The notes under the pieces were generated by a model. It saw only the letters and a program-made list of their open reading frames with translations. It had not been told where the DNA came from and ran no database searches. Below are positions 45,915 to 57,400 of a DNA stretch of 64,000 nt, one piece after another; positions within the stretch are counted from its first letter, which is position 1, and the number at the start of each line of letters is the position of its first letter. Source of the stretch: Ypsolopha sequella (lineage: Eukaryota; Arthropoda; Insecta; Lepidoptera; Ypsolophidae); the NCBI GenBank assembly GCA_934047225.1, contig OW203986.1, positions 15,751,221 to 15,815,220 on the forward strand, given 5' to 3'. The position numbers and the translations under genes were made by a program.

Positions 45915-45995
45915 GTGCTCGCATAGTGGATAAGAATTACTACATAGATAAATTAGGTTTTAGCGTTCGAATCCTCGTCGGAAATTTTTCTTTTT
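45915..45995 (+). repeat. tRNA-like sequence (Pol III boxes)
   Basis: TAGTGGATAAG fits the box A consensus TRGYNNANNNG, and GTTCGAATCC fits box B, about 40 nt downstream. The acceptor stem is not convincing. A tRNA-derived SINE or a tRNA pseudogene is possible. Confidence 0.4.
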
Positions 45996-46213
45996 TTTCA
46001 ATTTCTTTTTTATTTAAGATCATTACGAAAGTCTTTCAACAAAAACTCAAAAATATGTGCGACGACGAGCGTGTTAGATTTACATGTAAGATAAAAAAAG
46101 GAGCCGAGTGAAGCGGAGCGGAGCAAGGCGACGGACGTCCCTAGTTTTAAAAGAATTCATGATATAGACAAAAATAAATATATATATATATTGCTACATA
46201 GAGCACTTATTTT

Positions 46214-46509
46214 ATTTTATTTTTTGTTTAATTAAAACATTAAGTATATAAAAATTATTTTCGAAATATATTTCGGCCCACTTTGGGGCCGGCGTCAGTC
46301 GAATTAAAAACGGTAAATGACATAAAATATATACAACCTTATAACTAATGATTTTTTAATTATTAACTAAATCATTAGTTATAAGGTTGTACATATTTTA
46401 TGTCATTTACCGTTTTTAATTCGACTGACGCCGGCCCCAAAGTGGGCCGAAATATATTTCGAAAATAATTTTTATATACTTAATGTTTTAATTAAACAAA
46501 AAATAAAAT
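46214..46509. repeat. Near-perfect hairpin containing two hammerhead-like motifs
   Basis: About 135-bp arms are almost perfectly complementary, with a short AT-rich centre near 46362. Each arm carries TTCGACTGACGCCGGCCCC...GGGCCGAAATATATTTCGA, on the minus strand at 46264-46304 and on the plus strand at 46421-46461. The core is CTGACGC here, a change from CTGANGA. Confidence 0.9.
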
Positions 46510-46687
46510 GATATAGACAAAAAAATATCTTTTTGCGTGTACATTGCAAGGGCACCGATAAATAGCCAAGCCATAGAGAAAGCGCTATTAAACGCTGCGC
46601 ACCGCCATATATATCTAAATACTATTCGTCGAGGGCACCGACAAACTTCCTATTTTTTAAGTCCCTCCCTAAACAGAACGTAGTATC

Positions 46688-47107
46688 CAGGGTTGGATTT
46701 TGTAGTATAATTATACTATTTGTACCATATTTTCATGACATGTAGTATGTAGTATCGTAATGGAACTATACTACGTAAAAATACCATAATTTTATCTTCA
46801 GGCCGACCGACTTGTTTTATTGATTGAGACATTTTACTTTTTAACATTTACCCTACAATATAGGGAATTTCTGTGGGTTATGAATATTTTTCGTATTTTT
46901 TTTTTTAATTTCAATAACAAATAAGCTATTTTATTAAATTATGAATATTATTAGTAATTTTTTTTAAAATTCACTAACAAATGGGCTGTTTTTATTTCAA
47001 TTCAAAACAAAAATCAACGAAAAACGAAACGTAGTATAATTTTAGCCAAGTAGTATATTTTTAACTCCCATAGACAATAATTTTCCGAGGGTCTAAATCC
47101 AACCCTG
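46688..47107. mobile_element. hAT-type element with 8-bp target duplication
   Basis: It begins CAGGGTTGGATTTTG and ends CTAAATCCAACCCTG. The flanks are the identical 8-mer GTAGTATC at 46680-46687 and 47108-47115. It is 420 bp, AT-rich and non-coding. It has landed at the very edge of the inverted-repeat element 45571-46684. Confidence 0.9.
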
Positions 47108-47422
47108 GTAGTATCCCTCTATAATTTGTGAAACAGAAGTTATATTAAATTTAACAGTTCGGCATCTTGTAGTTTAATTACAATTTTTTTGTAGTAAATT
47201 GACCTTCCAGTCCTCGTTGGGTTCATAACGTGACATTGGCGGAACATTATCAGAAGCCAAAAACAGGAAAAAAAAGACATTTTTGGCGCTTATAAACACT
47301 TCAACTCTCCTTTAAAATTTGAATTTCACTAAATCCTTTCTTAGCGGATGCATTTGTGGCATAACATAAGGAACCTGTTTGAAGGATTTCCTTATTCTAA
47401 GGATCATATACTGTGCAAAATG

Positions 47423-47571
47423 TAAGAGCGGTTTCGCACCCGGGTTTGTGAAAAACCCGCCTTTTTTCTATTTAATCGAAACAGAACACTTAAATTCGAA
47501 ATTCAGTCAATAGTTATTCAACAAAACCTTATTACACGTTTTTCACAATCCGGCCGCAAAACCGCTCTTAA
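47423..47571. mobile_element. MITE family E, copy 2 (internally deleted)
   Basis: AAGAGCGGTTTCGCACCCGG at the left and CCGGCCGCAAAACCGCTCTTA at the right match 31755-32116, but the central 200 bp are missing. Confidence 0.85.
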
Positions 47572-47584
47572 TCCATCGCCAAAA

Positions 47585-48255
47585 GAGCCTTGTCAGCCTG
47601 GAAAACGGTTCATTCATTGCCCTGGTTAGTTCTGGGGCATTTATAAAATAGAAAAGTCCGTGGGATTTTGAATGAAATGTGATTGGTGGCGATGGACAGG
47701 TAATGACTGGTAATGAGCTATAAAATTTTGTCTCAAAGTGTGACAGGGCCGGTGTACGTCGTGTGTACGTCATCATTTTTTGCATGTTTGTTTTTTTCTG
47801 ATACCTGTCCATTCTGCTTACTATATTCTTTGCATTCTGTCCAATGTGCATTTACCCACGTTTATATTTTTCCAGGTCTATTAAGTCATCAAATGATAAC
47901 AAAACTAACACTCCATCTTCTATTCGGGCTTTTTTTCGTAGGTATTACTTTTTGGTTAAAACATAAAATAAAAATCAACATGTAATTAAATTGATAACAA
48001 AACCAACATTATTTGTAGTTTTTGTTCAATCAGTTTGTCTGTGTGATTTTATTGGATACCTATATATCAAGGTATAAAAATCATATCACGATGTATATCC
48101 ATTGTACACCGGCTCGGTAAAATTTTGAGACGGAACACCCGGTAGTACACGATTCTATAGCTTATTACCTATCCATCGCTATCACCAATCATATATTTGC
48201 TTCATTCAAAATCCCACAGAATTACGTTAGCCCCAGAACCATTTGTGGGCGCTAT
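47585..48255. mobile_element. Large diverged inverted-repeat element
   Basis: GTGGGATTTTGAATGAA, GATTGGTG, CGATGGACAGGTAAT, GAGCTATA and GCCGGTGTAC on the left recur inverted and in the same order at 48100-48255. The roughly 330-bp centre is AT-rich, with no gene. Confidence 0.7.
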
Positions 48256-48259
48256 GGAA

Positions 48260-50525
48260 CCATGCTCTGTGGAACCTACAAGGTGAATGTCCAGATGTGC
48301 AGCAGCCTTTTACTTTAGTACTATTTTAGAAAATCGTACTATTTATGGTATAAATTAGATTTATAAAATGTAGACACTGCTTAAGTGCCCATCTCCTAAA
48401 CGGTTGAAGTTATACCCATATTCATGGTACTCTAAGAAAAGGGCTTGAAGAGATTTAGCTGAATCTGAAATAAAAACCAGTATTTTTTTTGTAAACATTT
48501 CAATTTTATCTCCGACGGCCTGGTGCCAGAGCAGAGACGCCGCACCGCCGCGTTTGGCTATTAATGAATGGCTTGACGAGAAGCAAAAGGCGAAAATTTT
48601 TTTTTTTACCTTAAATAATAACGGTAAGTGGTCAGGACCAAGGTTCAATGACCCTCTTTGTGAAAAACGCAAATAAAAACGTAGGCTTCTATACTAATTG
48701 ACTCCGAGTTCGTATACTACCGATCGATCGTATCGTTTGCGGCACAATTTTTTTTTTATTCTGCAAAAATGGTTATTGGACCTCGGTCCTGACACTTACT
48801 GATTCTACAGTATGAATTTGGCTGCATAAACAAAAGTCACCTTATATAGAAATCAACGGTTTTGGCAGTGGGGAGTTCATTTATTTATTTTTATTCTGGT
48901 TGCAGTTCTTAAACATATAAATATAAATAAAAAAAATAATAACCAAAATTAAAGAATATAAGATATAAGTACCTATAACTATAGTAAGATAACTACAATA
49001 GACAGGATTCTTTCGGATCCATTTGCAGGAAGCCGTGATGTAATAGTACATTACATCTGAGACCAGTAATTAAAGATATCCTGGACGAGTAAGTTAAAAG
49101 GCCGAGCCCGTAGGGCGAGGACTTTTATATACGAGTCCAGGATAGCTAATTATGGTCGAAGCATGTATAGTGCTTTTCTCAAAAATAAAACGAGATATTT
49201 TCAAATTAAATAAGTTTTTTATTACGTTAACAAACTCATCTTGAATAACAAACAATCGATCGAGTTTGTTTTATGTGTCACGCAATTTTACTAAAATAAT
49301 GCTATCGCGGTGTTCGACGTCTTTTGTACTTAGATTGGCAAGCTCCAGACTTCTACATGCATCGTTTAATGGGCGTGATAAGAACAACCTACAACAAAAA
49401 ATTTAATTTTAATAATGAATTAAAGACCTATTTATAACTTTAGAGCCATAAAATAATATCACATCATTTATTTACCTTTATAACTAGATATTTGTCATCA
49501 GGAGCGTCGTTAAGAAACTGTTGTATATGTTGGCTTGAAATATTTTAAACTTTTTGTTTATATAGCCATCTGATTGCCTTTTTAGCCATGCCGTTAAATT
49601 GTTGTAATTATTCAAGTTTATTTTATTCTTATTGAGCACAACACATCGGAACATGGAATACATCGCCCATAAAGTGGAAGGCTGCTTTGTTTGGCTAAGG
49701 TGACTGAAATAAGCCAAAAACACATTTTCCGATCAACTGTTCGTGTGTTTATCTGCTTTCCACTTGATGAAATTTCGTAGGTAATTTGTTTAAATATCCT
49801 TCCTTAGATTTTGGCGGAAGCAAGTTGTTTTTTGCTAATTCCGCTTCCGCTTTTAGATCTGGAGGAGTACAATCTATATCAGAGCCTTCTTCTGAACTCA
49901 TTTTGTAATTTATTTACACAAAAAACTTTAAATGAAAATATTATGCAACAACATAATTTCCCGCTTTTACTTTTTTTTTTGTTTTTTTTTTTTTCGTTGG
50001 GCAAATGTATGCGGCCAGCCTTCTTCATAAAATTGAGGTAAAATTTTTCAATTTCAATTGTTCAATTGTTCAATTGGTTCAATTGTCTTAAACAATTGAA
50101 TTTATATAATATAAAAATTATATATTTTCAATTATAAAATATAGCAAACGTTCTACACTCTGAACACGAAATTGTAATGTTTTTTTTCTTTTTATACTGG
50201 CCGCTAAAAACCTTATGATCGCCAAACTCTAGTCATTTAAAACATAGACACGGATAGTTAAAAAAAAAAAACATGGTATGTAATGGATTTTCATACGAAT
50301 TTCCTGGACAGTTATTCAGATTTCCTGGAGACTTGAAATAGCTCAACAGGATGAAGTACTTTCTGGCATGTCTATGCAATATGTAATTAAAGCATTACAA
50401 CATATTTTTGAGAAAATAATGAAACAAACCCCTGGCAGCTGTAGTCCAAAATAAAGCCTGACCAGATTGTTTAACATACCTATACAAACAATTGCGACAT
50501 CAAATTCACAAATCTCCAAAGTTAA
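48260..50525. other. Intergenic AT-rich DNA, no gene recognised
   Basis: Only short frames on both strands. One GATCAGCATCATGAA-family right end lies near 48800-48840, and a small block with CGAGTCCAGGATAG near 49080-49145. I could support nothing else. Confidence 0.5.
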
Positions 50526-50529
50526 GAGA

Positions 50530-50872
50530 CCTGCGAAGCAATCCTAGTTCATACAAACGAAATATCAAAACCATTTGTAAATCATAAATTATAGTGTGTA
50601 TTTATTCCGATTGCATTACAGAATATCTAGGTTCCCAAATATCTATTTTGAAAGGACACTGGTTTAAAAACGACATAATAAGCAATTTAAATTTTCCATA
50701 GAAAGCTTATTTTTCTCATATTTCATGTTAAAATCAGTGTTCTTATTTAATATATATTTGGGTACCTAGATATTCTGTAATACAATCGGAATAAATACAC
50801 ACTACTAATAATATCTATGAATTACAAATGGTTTTGGTATTTCGTATGTATGAACTAAGATTGCTCCGCCAG
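50530..50872. mobile_element. Snap-back element, about 120-bp arms
   Basis: GCGAAGCAATCCTAGTTCAT...GTGTGTATTTATTCCGATTG...GAATATCTAGGTTCCC on the left is mirrored at 50750-50872, ending TGAACTAAGATTGCTCCGC. The interior is unrelated AT-rich sequence. Confidence 0.85.
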
Positions 50873-50949
50873 CCCGTGACTCCAACACAGCTAAATTCCG
50901 TTTTTTTTGGAATTCTACCTACCTCTTTTGTCGGCGAATAGTCTTTTTT

Positions 50950-51232
50950 TAGGGTTCCGTACCCAAAGGGTAACCAACGGGACCCTATTACTAAGACTCC
51001 GCTGTCCGTCTGTCTGTCACCAGGCTGTATCTCATGAGCTGTGATAGTTAGACAGTTGAAATTTTCACAGATGATGATTCTGTTGCCGCTATATACAACA
51101 AATACTAAAAAACAGAATAAAATCAATATTTAAGGGGGCTCCCATACAACAGACATGTCTTTTTTGCCGTTTTTATACTTAATGGTACGGAACTCTCCGT
51201 GCGCGAGTCCGACTCGCACTTGGCCGGTTTTT
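50950..51232 (+). mobile_element. GGGTTCCGT/CACTTGGCCGG repeat, copy 3 (fullest)
   Basis: It begins TAGGGTTCCGTACCCAAAGG and ends GAGTCCGACTCGCACTTGGC followed by CGGTTTTTTTT. It is the most complete copy in the window and lies just beyond the 3' end of the LDLa gene. Another partial copy lies at 51958-52135 in its last intron. Confidence 0.75.
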
Positions 51233-51317
51233 TTTCTTCGAAACGCGGATTGCGACTTTGTTTTATCCTATTTAGAGATTAAACTTAAAAATACTTGATA
51301 ACTTATTTTAGAAATAA

Positions 51318-51323
51318 TTTATT
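51318..51323 (-). terminator. Poly(A) signal of the LDLa gene
   Basis: AATAAA on the minus strand 127 nt past the TAA at 51450. This supports the view that the transcript really ends here. Confidence 0.55.
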
Positions 51324-51449
51324 TTCATGAAATATTTATATTTACTTATCAGACTAATTTGCACTGTGATTAACAGTCAACCTCAGACCACACCACATTT
51401 ACAAAACAAAACCAAACAAGAAAACACTGCACTCGCATTGCTTTTCAAC

Positions 51450-54400
51450 TTAAGACTCTACAACAGTGGATTCTGTAGAAACTATTCGAGAACAGTTCAG
51501 TTCGTCGGTACCATCTCCACAGTTGTCGATGCCGTCACACCGGAGGGCGCGCGGCACACATCGGTTGTTCTGGCACCGGACCTCGTTGGTGCTGCAGGCG
51601 CCATCACAGCCGTGGGGCTCGTCGCTACTGTCGCCACAGTCGGCCAGACCGTCGCAGAACCTCGACCCGAGGATGCACTGCCCGTCTGTACACGTGAACT
51701 GATCTTCCGGACATTCTGCAATTCATTCATACGCGCGTCAGTGGAGTTTAATGGTTTGGGCATATAGGGATGAATGACAAATATACTGGGCCGCCCTGGG
51801 AGGATGTATTATAGTGGGTGAAAAATGCGTGTCACGATCGTATCAGTTCTCTGTAGACTCAGCCTGCCTACCTTTTTGGAATATAAGCACCAGTGAGTAA
51901 CTACATGTATGAGCAAAATAGGTAACTGAGATTAGACAGAGACACTACAGGTTTGTTTTAGGGTTCCGTTTAGGTTTCATAATGGAAAATGGAATCCTTA
52001 TAGGATTAGTCACTTTGTTGCACGTCTGTCCGTCTGTCAAGACGACTCTAGACAATTTTTCTCGGTCCTCGTAATATATATCCGTTGAAACTAATACAGA
52101 AACTTCTACAGAAGACCACGGCTCCATGGTGTTGCTAAAAAATTAGGCTTCTAACGTGCTCGCCCGAACTCCCAATATACGCTGTTCGCTGATAATATAC
52201 TCATAAATAACAAAAATCCAAAATTTTCAATTACATATAGCCTAGCAATCCAAAGAGGAAATGCCCCTAGTGTCCTGGGTACTCTTCCCCGAGACGACAG
52301 CGATTTTGGCTCAATTTTTTATCTTTAGGAATTATTATTTTTATTATTTGTTAATCTGTTATTTAAGTTTATTTGTTTAGTTTATGAATTATACATCGTG
52401 GAATAAATGTATACATTGTTTAAATTACGTAATGCTTTACCGTTTAGGGTAGTAACAGTTTAAATTAATTTATCAATAAACATATTTACTCACTTAGATA
52501 GTACTATCTATTTATATCTAATTATATTGTTATATTACGTACTTCAATGTTCTAGAGAAATTATTTACCAATATTGAACTAGCTGTTATATTTATTATAC
52601 TTAAGTAAATATTACTAGTGCCATAGTAAATATAAAAAAGCAAGTGTTAAGAATTTTGCACAAGTGTAATAGAAAAAGTTGTTCATATGGACATGTTCTG
52701 CATATGTTTCAAATTTCGCAAACTAATTTAATTTAACCTTGTATATTTATGGAAATATGAGTTTTGTCTTTTGCTCTAGTTCAATGTAATGGCTAGCCCC
52801 GAGTCGCTGTAGTCAGGGAGATAAAATAAAATTATCTGGCTGGCTAAATGTATGAGTATAAAATTTAGTAAGGATCAAAATCACCTAACGATATGAATCA
52901 TATATATTTATGGAAACATGAGTTTTGTCTCTTGCTCTAGTTCAATGTAATGGCTAGCCCCGAGTCGCTGTAGTCAGGGAGATAAAATAAAATTATCTGG
53001 CTGGCTAAATGTATGAGTATAAAATTTAGTAAAGATCAAAGTCACCTAACGATATGAATCAAATACAGTAGCGAGTTTCCAATATGCAGGAAGTGGGTAT
53101 AGGAAGCCCCGTTAGGTTGAGTGAGCACATTCATAACCTAGTTTCGTGAACAACCGAACGGTTTGTATTGTAGGTCTGTGGATAGTTCTAAAAAGAAATC
53201 ATAAAACACCTGTTGTGCAGTTGACTTCATCAAAGCCGTCCCAGCAATCGATTACTCCATCACAAAGCTTCGAACTCGGGAAGCACGATATCGAATGGCC
53301 ACAACGGAATTGTTTTGTTAGGTCGCAATCTGAAACGAAATGGGCTACATTTAAAATCTGGTACCTTTTCGGTCTATCTATCTAGTCTCTGTAGGTATGT
53401 ATGTAAATTCATTAATATTAATTTATCTATGACATGGGCAAGTATACTCTCACTTTGAATCAGTAACTTCTAATTTCAGTAGTAAACAATACCCAATTAC
53501 CATAATATACACTGAAATTATTTCTATGCCTGACATGGCGACAAGGGCGGTTCCAGCTTGCTAGCTCAGGGCGGTCACAGACTCCAAAATTACAATAAAA
53601 AAATTATTAATGTATGTAAACATTTGATAGGTTGTTTTTATTTTTATAGTAAAATTTGTAGCGAGGCGCGAGACGATTAGTCCTACCGGTACGCAAAACA
53701 AATGAAAAAAAAAAACATGAAAATATTACGACTTTAGTTAAGTAAAATTATGCTAAATACTTTTTATTTTTTTCATTTCTATTGTACTGATTTTCATACT
53801 TTTAACACCATTTGAAGCTTTTTTACGCAATCGGTGTGTACCGCTAGGACTATAAAATCTCACAAAACACCTTTTGGTGTTTACCTACACACTTTTCAGA
53901 TATACTTCGTAAAGAACAACAACAACAATACAACTTTATTTGTACACTATATAAAAAGGAACAGAAATATAAATACTTAATTTTAACTAACTTATTATGT
54001 AGCACAAACAGGCGGCCTTATCGCTTAAAGCGATCTCTTCCAGACAACCTTTGGGTGGATGAAACTGTTTAGAATGATTGCTGAAATGGTGGTGTACTAT
54101 TTTTTATAATAGATATATTTCAATATTAATAGATAAACGTATTAATATATAATGATAAATACATACTAATAAAATAAATAAAAAACAATAAAAATAATAT
54201 ATATGTGTATATGTCATGAAATAAATTGTCAACTGGAAAAAAAATAAAAAATAATGATTATGAATATTTCGGTAATCAGAGTGAAAGATAGTGTCCAATA
54301 ACTGATCAAGTGGTTATATTGTCTTTGAACTGATCCACGAAATCCATAGACTTAGGATATACTGCTATATCCTAAGTCTATGACGAAATCCATAGGTTCC

Positions 54401-57400
54401 CCTTCTAAAGCCCGCTTGATGACATGCAACCTTGGCAGTTCTTATTGTGGCGTCATTTTCAAATCGGAAGTTTTCCAGCGACTGTACATCCTAAATTTTT
54501 TCTTCTGTTTCATCCATCATCATTATAGTTGCAGTTTCATACAAATAGTTATCGTTTCCGTTCGTCATTTACAATTATAATAATAATGTATTAATGTATT
54601 ATTATGATATCTGTCATTTATGTAGACTATGTAGTCTGAGGCTCAGAATAGAGGCCTGAGGTCATTTATACAAACATCACTAACTTTCATAGACATTAAA
54701 ATTTTTCGATGAAAAAGAAATTGACAGCTCATCATGACGTACACATAATTCAATATTTTTGCTTAAGTTAATAGTTTTTTATTAAATATTTCATTGTTAA
54801 ATGCAGTGCAATACAAGCAATAAATATTGCCATATGAATAAGAATTATATTCAGCGAGATCCTGCCAAAGATCATCAAGAAAAATTGAGACAACAGTTTG
54901 TTTACTAATAATACAAGTTCGATAGAAATCTGTTAACCGAGGACCACCGAGATTGGCCGAAAATGATCGAACAGAAAGCGGGCGGCCGCATTTGCCAGCG
55001 GGCCGAAGGGGGTGCAGATGAAGTATGTGTGCATGATTAAAGAGTGAAGTGTAAATTTAGTGTGCGTGTAAAAAAACTAATCAAATATATAAGTATATGT
55101 AACCATTCTACTTTTCTTTATGCATATATATATTTTGACACTTTGCCTGTTTGTAAAAACAAATGGTATTTTTTTTAATATTAGAGGTCAATATCGAAAA
55201 ATACAAACGAGACAAAAAATCACCTAATAGGGCCTATTTGTAAACTAGATATATATATAAGAATAACGCCTATTGCATGACCATAAAAGTATATAATAAG
55301 GTCCCGAATAATATAAAAACACTACCCAAAATTAATATGTTTAGGAAAAAGCTGGAGGAGTTTTTACTTGAACACTGCTTTTACACAGTCGATGAATATT
55401 TAACCATGTAACAATTATACTAATCTTGTATTGATCAAATAAGAAATTAAGACATTTTAATCCTTCCTAAATATCTTTCTTAATTTTTCTGACAATTGAT
55501 ATGAGAATAATATCGAAAATTGTGTTTTTGAATATTGTATTAAATATTAAAGATAACTTATTTGTTTTTTTTTTATTCAGTTTATCTAATTCCTGACTAA
55601 CTAACTGACGCCGACTGTATGTAGAAATATATCTGGAAATTATTATTTTAATAAGTGAATATTGTATTGTTATTATTTTTTAGTGTTTTAATTTTGTCAG
55701 TGTATCTAATTTAATTTTTTCATTTTTCATTTACTGTACATGAAAATTTGCATGCCATTATTATGGAAGGACTCATCGATACTGCAATTACCTACAAGAA
55801 CTATTATTTTATGACATGTGTCCATGTGTCTTTGCAAATAAATATATTTTTTTTCTTTCTTTATACAAGGTGATCAGCATCATGAATCAATATTTTTTTT
55901 GTTAAATTCGTATAATGAAATTTCGGCTTCCCATAGTAATTTACTCCCAGTTCTGAGTGAATCACTATGGGGAGTCGGAATTTCATTTAATGTTTTTTAC
56001 AAAAATCATAATTGTTTCATGATGCTGATCACTTACCACGGCTTAAGTATGAATTTGGACGATGTTGACAAATTCACCTTGTATAGCAGATTTTATTAAA
56101 ATGTACATATAAATGGATTAAAGCAAGATATATTTCGAGCCTCCTGGGCTCGCCATTAGTTGCGTTTAAAAAAAAATACAAGGGCTCGCCATCAGTTGCG
56201 TTAAAAAAAAAATACAAAAAAGGTGACCCCCATTGCCCCTCTGATCCGCCCCTGCATGGCGATGACGGATGTCGGTAGACTTTTAGTCTCTGTGTGGGTC
56301 ACTTACCGCAGTGTATTTCATCGGACCGATCGTAGCAGTGAATGGTGCCATCACACCGTGACGATGCGTCCACACAAAGACCGTTGCGACACCTCCACTC
56401 GTCTGATGAACAGGTGACGAGGCTCAGATGTCTGCACACTCGGACACCGCGCGCTCTGTCCACCAGTTGGCAAGCCTCCGTTTCTAGGGCACAGAGGCCT
56501 CCGCAACCTGGTATAAGATCGGTTATTATTAAAGTGAGATGACTTAGCTATTTTACTAAGCTTTTGCCTATGTTGGCGTACAGATTAGTGACGTATTCTA
56601 AGATTTAGCGCCCTGGGGCTGTAAGGTTTGCTGCCCCATAAATGAACGAGAAAAAAGCGAAAATATTTCATTAATTAAAATTAAATTTAATCCAGCATTG
56701 TGTTGATTTGGGCTGAGTATGATGATGCGTGATAATAAATGCAACATGAAGGCGACAAAAAACAAGCCGCTAAAATGGTAGTGACAAACATTTCGGCACC
56801 CTCTGGGTACGTTTTTTTTTTTGTTTTACTTTGGAATATTTATGTACCACAACATAACAACATTTAAAACTTGTATGTATTATCTTCTTTAAGATATAGC
56901 TGAAAATGATATGAAAGAAATTTTCAATCTCGAACAGTCAAGACCATGTCAAGTACTACTTGCAGTACTACATAGTGAAGCATATGATAGTTGCAAAGTC
57001 CAATACATGGGTGATTTGCTCGAGAAAACTCGCAGAAATCGAATTTTCCCCAAGTTGAGATCTATTATAGCTATCGATTTTTTGCCCCCGAAAACCCCTC
57101 GTACTTACTCGTACTTACTTTAAATTTTATCGAAATCCTTAGAGTATATTGCTCATATAATAGTATTGGAGGATGTAAATAAAAACCAAAAGTTTTACAA
57201 TTTGTGTGTGGAATTCTTCGATCAACAATATACAGTGTGTCCCTCGTACAAGTGCACATCCGAAAGTGGGTGAAACTGGATCTAAATATATCGACAAAAA
57301 CAAAGAAAAAAATTTTTTTGATTTTCTTTTTAATCTTGAAAAAATACTCCACCTAGGTATCTTTGTATGCGACGCGAGCGCAGTGCCTTTGGTTAACCGC

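Larger units (their letters stand above)
45571..46684. mobile_element. Element with diverged terminal inverted repeats
   Basis: TACTACGTCT, TTTGTCGGTGCCC, GANGAATAGTA and GCGGTGCGCA occur in this order at the left end, and as reverse complements in the same order at the right end (46560-46684). A hairpin element (46214-46509) and a tRNA-like sequence lie inside. It is non-coding and diverged. Confidence 0.55.

Noticed and set aside
42600..51440. A serine protease domain expected for a corin-like gene
   Set aside because: No exon with the His, Asp or GDSGG signatures was noticed on the minus strand between the last LDLa exon and Ars2.
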